Translations under genes and position numbers: made by a program
In this document: in pieces, positions 1-5,237 of the stretch
Layout: each line of letters opens with the position of its first letter
Numbering within the stretch: the first letter of the stretch is position 1
The notes under the pieces: model-generated
What the model saw: the letters and a program-made list of their open reading frames with translations, nothing else
What the model was told of the DNA's origin: nothing
Database searches by the model: none
Source of the DNA: Rhodospirillales bacterium
GTDB lineage: Bacteria; Pseudomonadota; Alphaproteobacteria; Acetobacterales; Acetobacteraceae
DNA: 5,237 bases
Reading direction: 5' to 3'
Assembly (NCBI GenBank): GCA_028870815.1
Contig: JAGWOU010000175.1
Span: 1 to 5,237 of the forward strand

Positions 1-148
1 CGAAATCATGTTCCAGCGCCGTGATGGCCGAGGACATCGACGGTTGAGAAATATTCACCCTCTCCGACGCCAGGGTGATGCTGCCTGTTTCCGCAGTGGC
101 CACGAAATAGCTTATCTGTTTCAAAGTGAAGCGCATTGGCTTATCCAT
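1..148 (-). CDS. LysR-type transcriptional regulator, N-terminal fragment
   Basis: Only the first 49 codons lie in the window; the gene runs off the left edge. The product starts MDKPMRFTLKQISYFV and continues through a segment with ASERVNISQPSMSSAI, then ALEHDF. This is the classic LysR winged helix-turn-helix: a first helix with xLxxxxYFVA, a recognition helix with SQPSxSxAI, and then the LE..F wing entry. Two starts are possible. ATG at 148 has no clear Shine-Dalgarno sequence. ATG at 136 (MRFTLKQISYFV) matches the usual LysR N-terminus better and has a weak GGA a few bases upstream. The gene is divergent from the DUF1028 gene, the standard arrangement for a LysR protein that controls its neighbour and itself. 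The effector-binding domain is outside the window, so the inducer cannot be guessed. Confidence 0.88.
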   Translation of the reverse strand, partial: MDKPMRFTLKQISYFVATAETGSITLASERVNISQPSMSSAITALEHDF

Positions 149-238
149 CAGGAAATTTGAACCAAAGTATCATAAGATAATGTTTTACAAAAGCAGGATT
201 GCCGCTGAAACCAGAGCTGACTGCCCAGGAGCATTTGC
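149..238. promoter_or_regulatory. Divergent AT-rich promoter/operator region between lysR-type gene and DUF1028 gene
   Basis: This 90-bp gap separates two divergently transcribed genes, so it must carry both promoters unless one lies inside a gene. It is clearly more AT-rich than the flanking genes in its left half. A dyad TATC-N4-GATA lies at 168-179, inside a T-N11-A pattern typical of LysR binding sites. It overlaps plausible -10 hexamers on both strands: GATAAT at 176-181 on plus, and TATGAT at 169-174 on minus. No convincing -35 box at proper spacing was found for either. The plus-strand gene has a good Shine-Dalgarno AGGAG at 227-231, seven bases before its ATG. The operator role is inferred from layout and dyad only. 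Confidence 0.45.
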
Positions 239-916
239 ATGACCTTTTCTCTTGCCGCACGCTGCCCCCGCAGCGGCCAATTCGCCGTGGCGGTGACATC
301 TTCTTCCCCCGCCGTGGCGGCACGCTGTGCCCATGCCCGGGCGGGAATAGGCGCCGCCACCACGCAAAACGTGACAGATCCGCGCTTGGGGCAGCAACTT
401 CTGGATGCGCTTGCGTCAGGCTTAAGCGCCGATGCGGCCGTGGCGAAAGTCTCCAGCGGCGCCAGCTTTCCAGAATACCGCCAACTCACGGTGATCGACC
501 CGCAGGGCCATGTGAGTGTTTATTCGGGCACGAAAACCCTTGGCATATTTGGCGCGGCGCAGGGAAAAAACGCCGTCTCCGCCGGGAATCTGCTGGCCAA
601 TGCCGATGTGCCTGGCGCGGTGATAGCAGCCTTCGCGGCAACCAAACCGGAGGACGAACTTGGCGCACGGGTGCTCGCGGCGATGCAAGCAGGGTTGAAC
701 GCAGGCGGTGAGGCCGGGCCGATCAAATCCGCCGGACTGATCGTGGTGGACAAGGAAGCCTGGCCCATCGCGGATTTGCGCGTGGATTGGCATGACGAAC
801 CACTGGCCGAACTCGCCCGGCTTTGGGATGTCTGGCAGCCGCAAATGTATGATTACGTGACCAGGGCGCTGAACCCCGAGGCCGCGCCATCCTATGGTGT
901 GCCGGGCGACGAGTAA
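239..916 (+). CDS. DUF1028 family protein (putative Ntn-hydrolase-fold amidohydrolase)
   Basis: The product has 225 residues, a usual length for a stand-alone DUF1028 protein. Family hallmarks appear in order: the N-terminal TFSLAAR strand (2-8) followed by GQFAVAV; ARAGIGAATTQ (33-43); a G(L/M)S..AA helix (61-69); the RQLTVID strand (81-87) leading to the YSGT turn (95-98); AGNLLA (115-120); NAGGEAG (154-160) then SAGLIVV (164-170); and LRVDWHDEPLAEL (180-192). Pfam places DUF1028 among Ntn hydrolases. If that is right, Thr2, exposed once the initiator Met is removed, is the natural candidate nucleophile; this is inference. The substrate is unknown. No signal peptide or membrane segment is visible, so it is probably cytoplasmic. 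The ATG at 239 is well supported by AGGAG seven bases upstream. The gene is divergent from the LysR-type gene and convergent with the aldolase-like gene. Confidence 0.88.
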   Translation: MTFSLAARCPRSGQFAVAVTSSSPAVAARCAHARAGIGAATTQNVTDPRLGQQLLDALASGLSADAAVAKVSSGASFPEYRQLTVIDPQGHVSVYSGTKTLGIFGAAQGKNAVSAGNLLANADVPGAVIAAFAATKPEDELGARVLAAMQAGLNAGGEAGPIKSAGLIVVDKEAWPIADLRVDWHDEPLAELARLWDVWQPQMYDYVTRALNPEAAPSYGVPGDE

Positions 917-924
917 CGGTTTTT

Positions 925-1065
925 CTAGAGCCGGATGACATGAGATCGAATCGCCCCGGCGATCGCTCTCATGTCTGGATCCGTCTCTGAATCAATAAAT
1001 TAGAGGGCGATTCAGACTTCAGTTCCGCTCGCAAAGCGAGCGAACCTAAAGTCATCGCGCTCTAG
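925..1065. repeat. 141-bp structured intergenic element with CTAGAGC/GCTCTAG ends (three hairpins)
   Basis: The element is bounded by a perfect 7-bp inverted repeat, CTAGAGC at 925-931 and GCTCTAG at 1059-1065. Between the ends are three inverted repeats. Hairpin A (937-975) pairs GACATGAGA with TCTCATGTC and continues inward with TCGCC/GGCGA, with one mismatch and one bulge. Hairpin B pairs TCTGAATC (986-993) with GATTCAGA (1009-1016). Hairpin C pairs GTTC-c-GCTCGC (1022-1032) with GCGAGCGAAC (1036-1045) around an AAA loop, extended by GACTT/AAGTC (1015-1019/1049-1053). B and C share two bases, so their full-length forms exclude one another. The element fills the space between convergent genes, and its right end overlaps the aldolase-like stop codon. 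It carries no ORF and looks like a small palindromic dispersed repeat. Copy number cannot be judged here, and no T-run follows the stems on either strand, so it is not a standard intrinsic terminator. Confidence 0.65.
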
Positions 1066-1781
1066 TCGAGATAATCCTGGTTCAAGCTCCGGCGCATCTC
1101 CGCGAAAAATGCCTCGCCGAATTCCGGCTCGCTCTCCCAGGCCAGCGCGGTTTGTTCAGCCGTTCTATCCTGCAACACGCTGAGTTTCCGGCGGGTGCCG
1201 TAAGCCAGCATCAGGGTACGCGCCGCGCGCTCGAAATGATAAAAGGCATCGAAGGCCTCGGCAGCACTCGCGCCAGTGCTGAGCAGGCCATGATTGCCCA
1301 TCATCAATATCTTTTTTTGGCCTAGTATTTTCGCCAGCCTTTCACCCTCGGCACGGTTATCGGCCATGCCGGCATAGGCACCATCTATGGCGACGCGCTT
1401 GAAGAAGCGGGCGCTGGTCTGGTCCACAGGGTAAAGGATTGGGTCCCTCAGGCATGAAAGCGCGGTGGCATAGGCGGGGTGCAGATGCACCACGCAACGC
1501 GCCTGCGGCACCAGCCGATGGATGGTGCCGTGAATGGCCCAGGCCGTGCTGTCGATATCCTCGGGCAGTTCACTGGCGTTGCAGTCCAGCAGCGCCAGTT
1601 CGGAGGCTTTCAGGGTAGAGAAATCCCGCCACCGGCGATTGATGAGGAATTGCGCGCCGTCATCTGAAACCGCGAGAGAGATATGGTTCGCGGTCGCCTC
1701 CTGCCAGTCGAATTTGGCGGCAAGCCGGCAGAGCGCGGCTAGATCACCGCGCAATTCCGCCTCGCTTTTCACGGCACTCAC
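1062..1781 (-). CDS. Class II aldolase/adducin family protein
   Basis: The product has 239 residues from a GTG start at 1781. That start overlaps the ridA-like stop as GTGA, which implies translational coupling. An upstream ATG at 1880 in the same frame would add 33 Arg-rich residues that only read through ridA, so I reject it. Domain features in order: N-terminal helix ELRGDLAALCRLAAKF (9-24); NHIS (32-35), the family's substrate-loop region; FLIN (45-48); STAWAIHGTIHR (78-89); VVHLHPAY (97-104) with metal ligands His99 and His101; and MGNHGLLSTG (161-170) with third ligand His164. At the position of catalytic Glu73 in E. coli FucA (SSEW motif) there is Ala80, as in the adducin-like branch, so fuculose-phosphate aldolase activity is doubtful. 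It probably binds a divalent metal; the substrate is unknown. The stop codon TAG lies in the terminal CTAG of the neighbouring repeat element. Confidence 0.88.
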   Translation of the reverse strand: MSAVKSEAELRGDLAALCRLAAKFDWQEATANHISLAVSDDGAQFLINRRWRDFSTLKASELALLDCNASELPEDIDSTAWAIHGTIHRLVPQARCVVHLHPAYATALSCLRDPILYPVDQTSARFFKRVAIDGAYAGMADNRAEGERLAKILGQKKILMMGNHGLLSTGASAAEAFDAFYHFERAARTLMLAYGTRRKLSVLQDRTAEQTALAWESEPEFGEAFFAEMRRSLNQDYLD

Positions 1782-2185
1782 GGCAATTCCGCGATCACGT
1801 CGATTTCGACCAGCCATTCCGGCCGGGCAAGCGCGACGACGACCAAGCCGGTGAATACGGGAAACACGCCTTTCAGCCAACGGCCCGCAACGCGGTACAC
1901 CGCCTCGCGGTGGCGAATGTCGGTTATGTAAACAGTAACTTTGCAGATATGCTCGAGCGTGGCGCCGCTTTCGCGCAGCAAAAGGTCGATATTCTGCATC
2001 ACCTTTTCGGTCTGCCCGGCGGGATCGCCCACCGCCACATTCTCGCGCGTGTCCAGATCCTGCGGCACCTGACCGCGCAGATAGATCATCTTGCCCGTCA
2101 CCACCGCCTGGCAGAGATCATTGTCGAGATTCTGCTCCGGGTATGTGTCCTTGGTGTTGAACGGGCGAATACGCTTGTGAATCAT
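1778..2185 (-). CDS. RidA (YjgF/YER057c/UK114) family protein lacking the canonical arginine
   Basis: The product has 135 residues, a full-length Rid protein. Visible family features: YLRGQVPQDL (35-44), the SGQ-like turn; a helix containing QTEKVMQNIDLLL (58-70); the HICKVTVYITDI strand (79-90); and the C-terminal LARPEWLVEIDVIA (119-132). RidA itself deaminates reactive 2-aminoacrylate-type imines using Arg105. When FPVFTGLVV here (108-116) is aligned with FPARSCVEV of E. coli RidA, the arginine position is Phe111. That places the protein among Rid subgroups without the deaminase arginine, whose function is not settled. The ATG at 2185 has GGAG (2192-2195 complement) six bases upstream. It is the first gene of a two-gene unit with the aldolase-like gene, which starts within its stop codon. 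It shares a strand with hut but is separated from it by a terminator. Confidence 0.9.
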   Translation of the reverse strand: MIHKRIRPFNTKDTYPEQNLDNDLCQAVVTGKMIYLRGQVPQDLDTRENVAVGDPAGQTEKVMQNIDLLLRESGATLEHICKVTVYITDIRHREAVYRVAGRWLKGVFPVFTGLVVVALARPEWLVEIDVIAELP

Positions 2186-2221
2186 CTCTTACTCCGCTGC
2201 AGGCCAATACAGCCTAGCATA

Positions 2222-2250
2222 ATCATAGGCGCCTGCCCGGCGTTTAATAA
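2222..2250 (-). promoter_or_regulatory. Possible sigma70-type promoter for the ridA-like/aldolase-like unit
   Basis: On the minus strand a good -10 hexamer TATGAT (complement of 2222-2227) follows a weak -35-like TTATTA (complement of 2245-2250) at 17-bp spacing. This would put the transcript start about 30 bases before the ridA-like ATG at 2185. The spacer contains the 8-bp palindrome AGGCGCCT (2227-2234), which could be an operator or chance. A promoter is expected here because the hut terminator lies just upstream. The exact boxes are a guess by eye. Confidence 0.3.
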
Positions 2251-2275
2251 AGTCGATACTACATAGCTTTTGGAT

Positions 2276-2325
2276 AAAATAAACAAAATCAGCCGTATGA
2301 TTTTCAGGCAAAACCATGCGGCTGA
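2276..2325 (-). terminator. Rho-independent terminator of the hut operon
   Basis: Read on the minus strand, the arm TCAGCCGCATG (complement of 2315-2325) pairs with CATACGGCTGA (complement of 2289-2299), with one C-A mismatch. The stem is extended inward by a G-U pair and TTTT/AAAA around a GCCTG loop. It is followed directly by the T-rich tract TTTTGTTTATTTT (complement of 2276-2288). The hairpin starts 11 bases after the hutU stop. On the plus strand no T-run follows, so it acts in one direction only. It should separate hut transcription from the downstream ridA-like unit, perhaps with some read-through. Confidence 0.85.
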
Positions 2326-2336
2326 GCCCAATTCGT

Positions 2337-3998
2337 TTAGAGCGAGGGTAGATCCAGCTTGAATTCCCGCGCGCAGTCCTTGGCGATCTCATAGCCCGCA
2401 TCGGCATGGCGCATCACCCCGGTGGCCGGGTCATTCCAGAGCACACGCTCCAGACGTTTCGCGGCTTCAGGCGTGCCATCCGCACAGATCACCATGCCGG
2501 AATGCTGCGAGAAGCCCATGCCCACACCGCCGCCATGATGCAGCGAGACCCAGGTGGCGCCGGAAGCGCAGTTGAGCAGCGCATTCAGCAGAGGCCAGTC
2601 GGAAACCGCATCCGAGCCATCCAGCATAGATTCCGTCTCACGGTTCGGCGAGGCGACGGAGCCGGAATCCAGATGGTCGCGCCCGATGACCACAGGCGCG
2701 GAAAGCTCGCCCGAGGCCACCATCTCGTTAAAAGCCAGGCCCAGCCGGTGCCTGTCCCCCAGCCCCACCCAGCAGATGCGCGCCGGCAAACCTTGGAAAG
2801 AGATGCGCTCCTTCGCCATATCCAGCCAGTTATGCAGATGCTTATGGTCCGGCAGCAGTTCCTTCACCTTGGCGTCAGTTTTGTAGATATCCTCAGGGTC
2901 GCCCGAAAGCGCCGCCCAGCGGAACGGTCCAATGCCCCGGCAGAATAGCGGGCGGATATAAGCGGGCACGAAGCCCGGAAAATCGAACGCATGCGTCACG
3001 CCATGCTCTTTGGCGCGCTGGCGGATATTATTGCCGTAATCGAAGGTGGGCACGCCCATCTTCACGAAATCCAGCATGGCGCGCACATGCTGGGCCATGC
3101 TGGCGCATGCGGCCTCCTCCACCGCTTTCGGGTTGCTCTCACGCTTGGCCTCCCATTCCGCCACGCTCCAGCCGGCGGGCAGATAGCCGTTCACCGGGTC
3201 ATGGGCAGAGGTTTGGTCGGTGAGCATGTCCGGCCGCACACCGCGCTGTAGAAGCTCCGGCAAAATTTCGGCGGCATTGCCCAACAGGGCCACGGAGATG
3301 GCTTTCTTCTCGGTGCAGGCGCGGTCAATGATTTCCAGAGCGTCGTCCAGATCCTTCGCCTGGACATCCACGTAGCGCGTTTTCAACCGCATCTCGATAC
3401 GGCTTTGCTGGCACTCGATGGCCAAGCAGCTCATGCCCGCCATGGTCGCGGCCAAAGGCTGCGCGCCACCCATGCCGCCCAACCCGGCGGTAAGCACCCA
3501 GCGCCCAGCAACATCGCCGTTATAATGGCGCCGCCCCGCTTCCACGAAGGTTTCATACGTGCCCTGAACGATGCCCTGCGTGCCGATATAAATCCAGGAG
3601 CCGGCCGTCATCTGGCCGTACATCATCAACCCCTTGCGATCGAGTTCGTTGAAATGTGCCCAATTGGCCCAATTCGGCACCAGATTGGAATTGGCGATGA
3701 GCACGCGGGGCGCATCTGGGTGCGTACAGAACACGCCCACCGGCTTGCCGGACTGGATCAGCAGGCTCTGGTCAGTCTCCAACTTCTTCAGCGCGGCCAC
3801 GATACGGTCAAAGCTCTCCCAATCCCGCGCAGCCCGGCCGATGCCGCCGTAAACAACCAGTTCCTCCGGGCGCTCGGCCACCATCGGGTCGAGATTATTC
3901 ATCAGCATCCGCAAGGGCGCTTCGGTCAGCCAGCTTTTCGCGGAGAGTTTGGTACCATGGTCCGCGCGGATCACGCGCGCATTATCAAGACGGGTCAT
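2337..3998 (-). CDS. hutU: Urocanate hydratase (urocanase)
   Basis: This cytoplasmic enzyme catalyses step two of histidine degradation: urocanate plus water gives 4-imidazolone-5-propionate, with tightly bound NAD+ acting as electrophile. The product has 553 residues, normal for the family, and is conserved throughout. Motifs include YGGIGRAARDWESF (50-63), GSWIYIGTQGIVQGTYETF (133-151), the glycine-rich AGLGGMGGAQPLA (171-183) of the NAD region, CRGIGPFRWAALSGDPEDI (353-371), and the urocanase signature FQGLPARICWVG (401-412). Cys409 in that signature aligns with active-site Cys410 of the Pseudomonas putida enzyme. The start is set at ATG 3998, which overlaps the hutG stop as ATGA; AAAGG lies nine bases upstream. 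An in-frame TTG at 4004 adds only two residues and is less likely. This is the last gene of the operon, followed after 11 bases by a terminator hairpin. No frameshift or missing motif was seen. Confidence 0.98.
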   Translation of the reverse strand: MTRLDNARVIRADHGTKLSAKSWLTEAPLRMLMNNLDPMVAERPEELVVYGGIGRAARDWESFDRIVAALKKLETDQSLLIQSGKPVGVFCTHPDAPRVLIANSNLVPNWANWAHFNELDRKGLMMYGQMTAGSWIYIGTQGIVQGTYETFVEAGRRHYNGDVAGRWVLTAGLGGMGGAQPLAATMAGMSCLAIECQQSRIEMRLKTRYVDVQAKDLDDALEIIDRACTEKKAISVALLGNAAEILPELLQRGVRPDMLTDQTSAHDPVNGYLPAGWSVAEWEAKRESNPKAVEEAACASMAQHVRAMLDFVKMGVPTFDYGNNIRQRAKEHGVTHAFDFPGFVPAYIRPLFCRGIGPFRWAALSGDPEDIYKTDAKVKELLPDHKHLHNWLDMAKERISFQGLPARICWVGLGDRHRLGLAFNEMVASGELSAPVVIGRDHLDSGSVASPNRETESMLDGSDAVSDWPLLNALLNCASGATWVSLHHGGGVGMGFSQHSGMVICADGTPEAAKRLERVLWNDPATGVMRHADAGYEIAKDCAREFKLDLPSL

Positions 3999-4783
3999 GC
4001 GCAAAGGCCTTTCAAAATCGTCTCAAGAATAGATTGAATGGGGGCGGGGGTTTTCAAAGCCGTCGGCCAGTTGGCCTCGTTCACGGGCAAGGGCTCGTCC
4101 ATATAGCCGCGGCAGCCAAGCTCCATCTGGATGGCATGGATATTCCGTGCGGGTTCGCCATAATGCCGGGTGATCCAGCCGCCCTTGAAACGGCCATTCA
4201 CAACATAAGAAAATCCACTCGCCGCGCAGGCTTGCTCCACCAACGCCTGCAAACCGGCATCGCAGCTTTTGCCATCATTGGTGCCGATGTTGAATTGCGG
4301 CAATTCGCCCTCAAACAAGCGGGGAATATGGCTGCGGATGGAGTGGCAGTCATACAGGACCACTCGGCCATGCAGGGCATGGATGCGCTCAATCTCCGCC
4401 CGCAGCGCGTTATGGTAAGGCATGAAATAGGTTTCGCGGCGGCGGGCAATCTCCGCCTCATCCGGCGTGACACCTTTATATAGTGACTCGCCGTCGAAGG
4501 TTTCTGTGGGGCACAGTCCCGTCGTCGCCTGCCCCGGATAGAGCGACACGCCTGAGGGATCACGATTCAAATCGATCACCGAGCGCGAGATGTTCGCCGC
4601 GATGATCGTCGCATCCAGCGCCTCGGCAAAGCTGTAAAGCTCCCTCAGCCACCAATCCGCATCCTTGCGCGCCAACCAGCCCGAGACGAACACCCCTGCA
4701 AGCGCCTCTGGAATTTCCGTACCCGCATGCGGAATGGAAAGAACCAAAGGCGCATTGCCCCGGCGTAGTGAGAAGAGGCTCAT
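3995..4783 (-). CDS. hutG: N-formylglutamate deformylase (N-formylglutamate amidohydrolase)
   Basis: HutG hydrolyses N-formyl-L-glutamate to L-glutamate and formate, the last step of the five-step histidine pathway in which HutF deiminates formiminoglutamate. The 262-residue length is typical. Diagnostic motifs are LSIPHAGTEIP (15-25), SRSVIDLNRDPSG (66-78), YPGQATTGLCPTETFDGE (82-99), PYHNALRAEIERI (122-134), VVLYDCHSIRS (141-151) and NGRFKGGWITRHYG (196-209). The histidines and acidic residues in the first, second and fifth of these are the expected metal-site and catalytic region of this metallopeptidase-like fold. The protein is not the arginase-type formiminoglutamase also called HutG in some bacteria, since arginase motifs are absent. 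The ATG at 4783 overlaps the hutH stop as ATGA, and its own stop overlaps hutU. Shine-Dalgarno pairing is weak, which fits translational coupling to hutH. Confidence 0.96.
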   Translation of the reverse strand: MSLFSLRRGNAPLVLSIPHAGTEIPEALAGVFVSGWLARKDADWWLRELYSFAEALDATIIAANISRSVIDLNRDPSGVSLYPGQATTGLCPTETFDGESLYKGVTPDEAEIARRRETYFMPYHNALRAEIERIHALHGRVVLYDCHSIRSHIPRLFEGELPQFNIGTNDGKSCDAGLQALVEQACAASGFSYVVNGRFKGGWITRHYGEPARNIHAIQMELGCRGYMDEPLPVNEANWPTALKTPAPIQSILETILKGLCA

Positions 4784-5237
4784 GCCACACCCGGCAGATT
4801 GTCGGCCGCCAGCGCCCCCGCTTGCAGCAGCGCGATAGTGGCCTCGATATCCGGCGCGAAATGCCGGTCATCTTCAAGCTTCGGCACAGTCCCGCGCAGC
4901 ACCGCCCGCGCCTTTTCCAGCGGCAGAGAGGATTTCAGCGTGTGAAAGTCGCACCCCTGCGCCGCCGCCAGCCATTCAATGGCGATCACCGCGCGCAGAT
5001 TCTCATTCATCGCCAGCAAGCGCCGCGCGCCGTGGGCGGCCATGGATACATGATCCTCCTGATTGGCGGAGGTGGGAATGGAATCCACCGAAGCCGGGAA
5101 GGCCCTGCCCTTGTTCTCGGAAACCAGGGCCGCCGCCGTTACCTGCGGAATCATGAAACCGGAATTCAACCCCGGCTTCGGCGTAAGAAACGCTGGCAGG
5201 CCGGAGAGCACTGGGTCCACCAGCAGGGAAATCCGCC
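4780..5237 (-). CDS. hutH: Histidine ammonia-lyase, C-terminal part (gene runs off right edge)
   Basis: HutH eliminates ammonia from L-histidine to give trans-urocanate, the committed step of the pathway. The last 151 or so codons are present, about 30% of the usual length near 510 residues. Reading from the window edge: RISLLVDPVLSGLPAFLT, then GLNSGFMIPQVTAAAL, SENK, SVDSIPTSANQEDHVSM, LAMNENLRAVIAIEWLAAAQG, and a C-terminal helix pair. SANQEDHVSM is strongly diagnostic for HAL; its Glu corresponds to active-site Glu414 of the P. putida enzyme. The MIO-forming Ala-Ser-Gly triad and the start lie outside the window. It is the most upstream visible gene of the hut operon. Its TGA stop at 4782-4780 overlaps the hutG ATG. 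The internal GTG at 5220 is a valine codon within the gene, not a start. Confidence 0.97.
   Translation of the reverse strand, partial: RISLLVDPVLSGLPAFLTPKPGLNSGFMIPQVTAAALVSENKGRAFPASVDSIPTSANQEDHVSMAAHGARRLLAMNENLRAVIAIEWLAAAQGCDFHTLKSSLPLEKARAVLRGTVPKLEDDRHFAPDIEATIALLQAGALAADNLPGVA

Noticed and set aside
199..711. 170-codon plus-strand open frame overlapping the DUF1028 gene
   Set aside because: It is an out-of-frame shadow, very rich in Arg, Gly and Cys, while the 239-916 frame carries all DUF1028 motifs and a proper Shine-Dalgarno sequence.
422..844. 140-codon minus-strand open frame within the DUF1028 gene
   Set aside because: It is the antisense shadow of a recognisable protein, with no domain of its own.
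925..1065. Standard intrinsic terminator or insertion sequence as explanation for the structured gap
   Set aside because: Neither strand has a T-run after the stems, and the only T5 (920-924) lies outside the left end. There is no transposase ORF and no obvious target-site duplication, so a small palindromic repeat fits better.
1782..1880. 33-residue N-terminal extension of the aldolase-like protein from ATG 1880
   Set aside because: It is Arg-rich, lies wholly inside the ridA-like gene in another frame and matches no family N-terminus. The GTG at 1781 in a GTGA overlap gives the expected 239-residue protein.
3405..4037. 210-codon open frame on the plus strand opposite hutU
   Set aside because: It is antisense to a strongly conserved coding sequence. 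Its His/Arg/Ala-rich composition is what reversed GC-rich codons produce, and it contains no recognisable domain.
4038..4052. G-rich run (GGGGGCGGGGG-like) as a possible G-quadruplex
   Set aside because: There are only two G-runs, too few for an intramolecular quadruplex, and it lies inside hutG coding sequence where it encodes conserved-length C-terminal residues.
4034..4483. 149-codon open frame on the plus strand opposite hutG
   Set aside because: It is the antisense shadow of hutG, with low-complexity composition and no family match.
1..5237. CRISPR array, tRNA, rRNA, phage or defence system
   Set aside because: I saw no regularly spaced direct repeats, cloverleaf-like segments or rRNA motifs. 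Every open reading frame of good quality is a metabolic or regulatory gene; no defence-related protein is present.

Overview
The window reads as chromosomal DNA of a GC-rich proteobacterium, most likely an alphaproteobacterium. Three things point that way: the protein families present, the five-step style of histidine catabolism implied by hutG, and an intergenic palindromic element with CTAGAGC ends that resembles small repeats I associate with alphaproteobacteria. That last point is recollection, not a search result. Genes are densely packed, and no phage, insertion sequence, CRISPR array or tRNA/rRNA gene is visible.

Layout, left to right. (1) Positions 1-148, minus strand: the N-terminal helix-turn-helix end of a LysR-type regulator, cut by the window edge. 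(2) Positions 149-238: a short AT-rich divergent promoter region with a TATC-N4-GATA dyad that could be the LysR operator. (3) Positions 239-916, plus strand: a complete DUF1028 protein of the Ntn-hydrolase-like family. (4) Positions 925-1065: a 141-bp structured element made of three hairpins between CTAGAGC/GCTCTAG ends, lying between convergent genes. Its right end supplies the stop codon of the next gene. (5) Positions 1062-2185, minus strand: a two-gene unit, ridA-like then class II aldolase/adducin-like, coupled by a GTGA start/stop overlap. (6) Positions 2186-2336: an intergenic region holding the intrinsic terminator of the hut operon and a possible promoter for the ridA-like unit. (7) Positions 2337-5237, minus strand: hutH (C-terminal part only), hutG and hutU, each joined to the next by a 4-base ATGA overlap.

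How the genes work together. HutH deaminates histidine to urocanate and HutU hydrates urocanate to imidazolonepropionate. HutG hydrolyses N-formylglutamate to glutamate and formate, so the organism should use the route through formiminoglutamate deiminase (HutF). The hutI, hutF and hut regulator genes are not in the window; they may lie upstream of hutH beyond position 5237 or elsewhere. The ridA-like/aldolase-like pair is separated from hut by a terminator and need not be part of histidine catabolism. Both of its proteins lack the residue I expect at the catalytic position of the best-studied member of their family (Arg105 of E. coli RidA; Glu73 of FucA). They probably do something other than the textbook imine deamination and fuculose-phosphate cleavage. 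The DUF1028 gene and its divergent LysR regulator form a third, separately transcribed unit.

Most of the window is ordinary metabolic gene content. The most interesting items are the coupled ridA-like/aldolase-like pair with altered active sites and the structured element that overlaps a coding sequence end.
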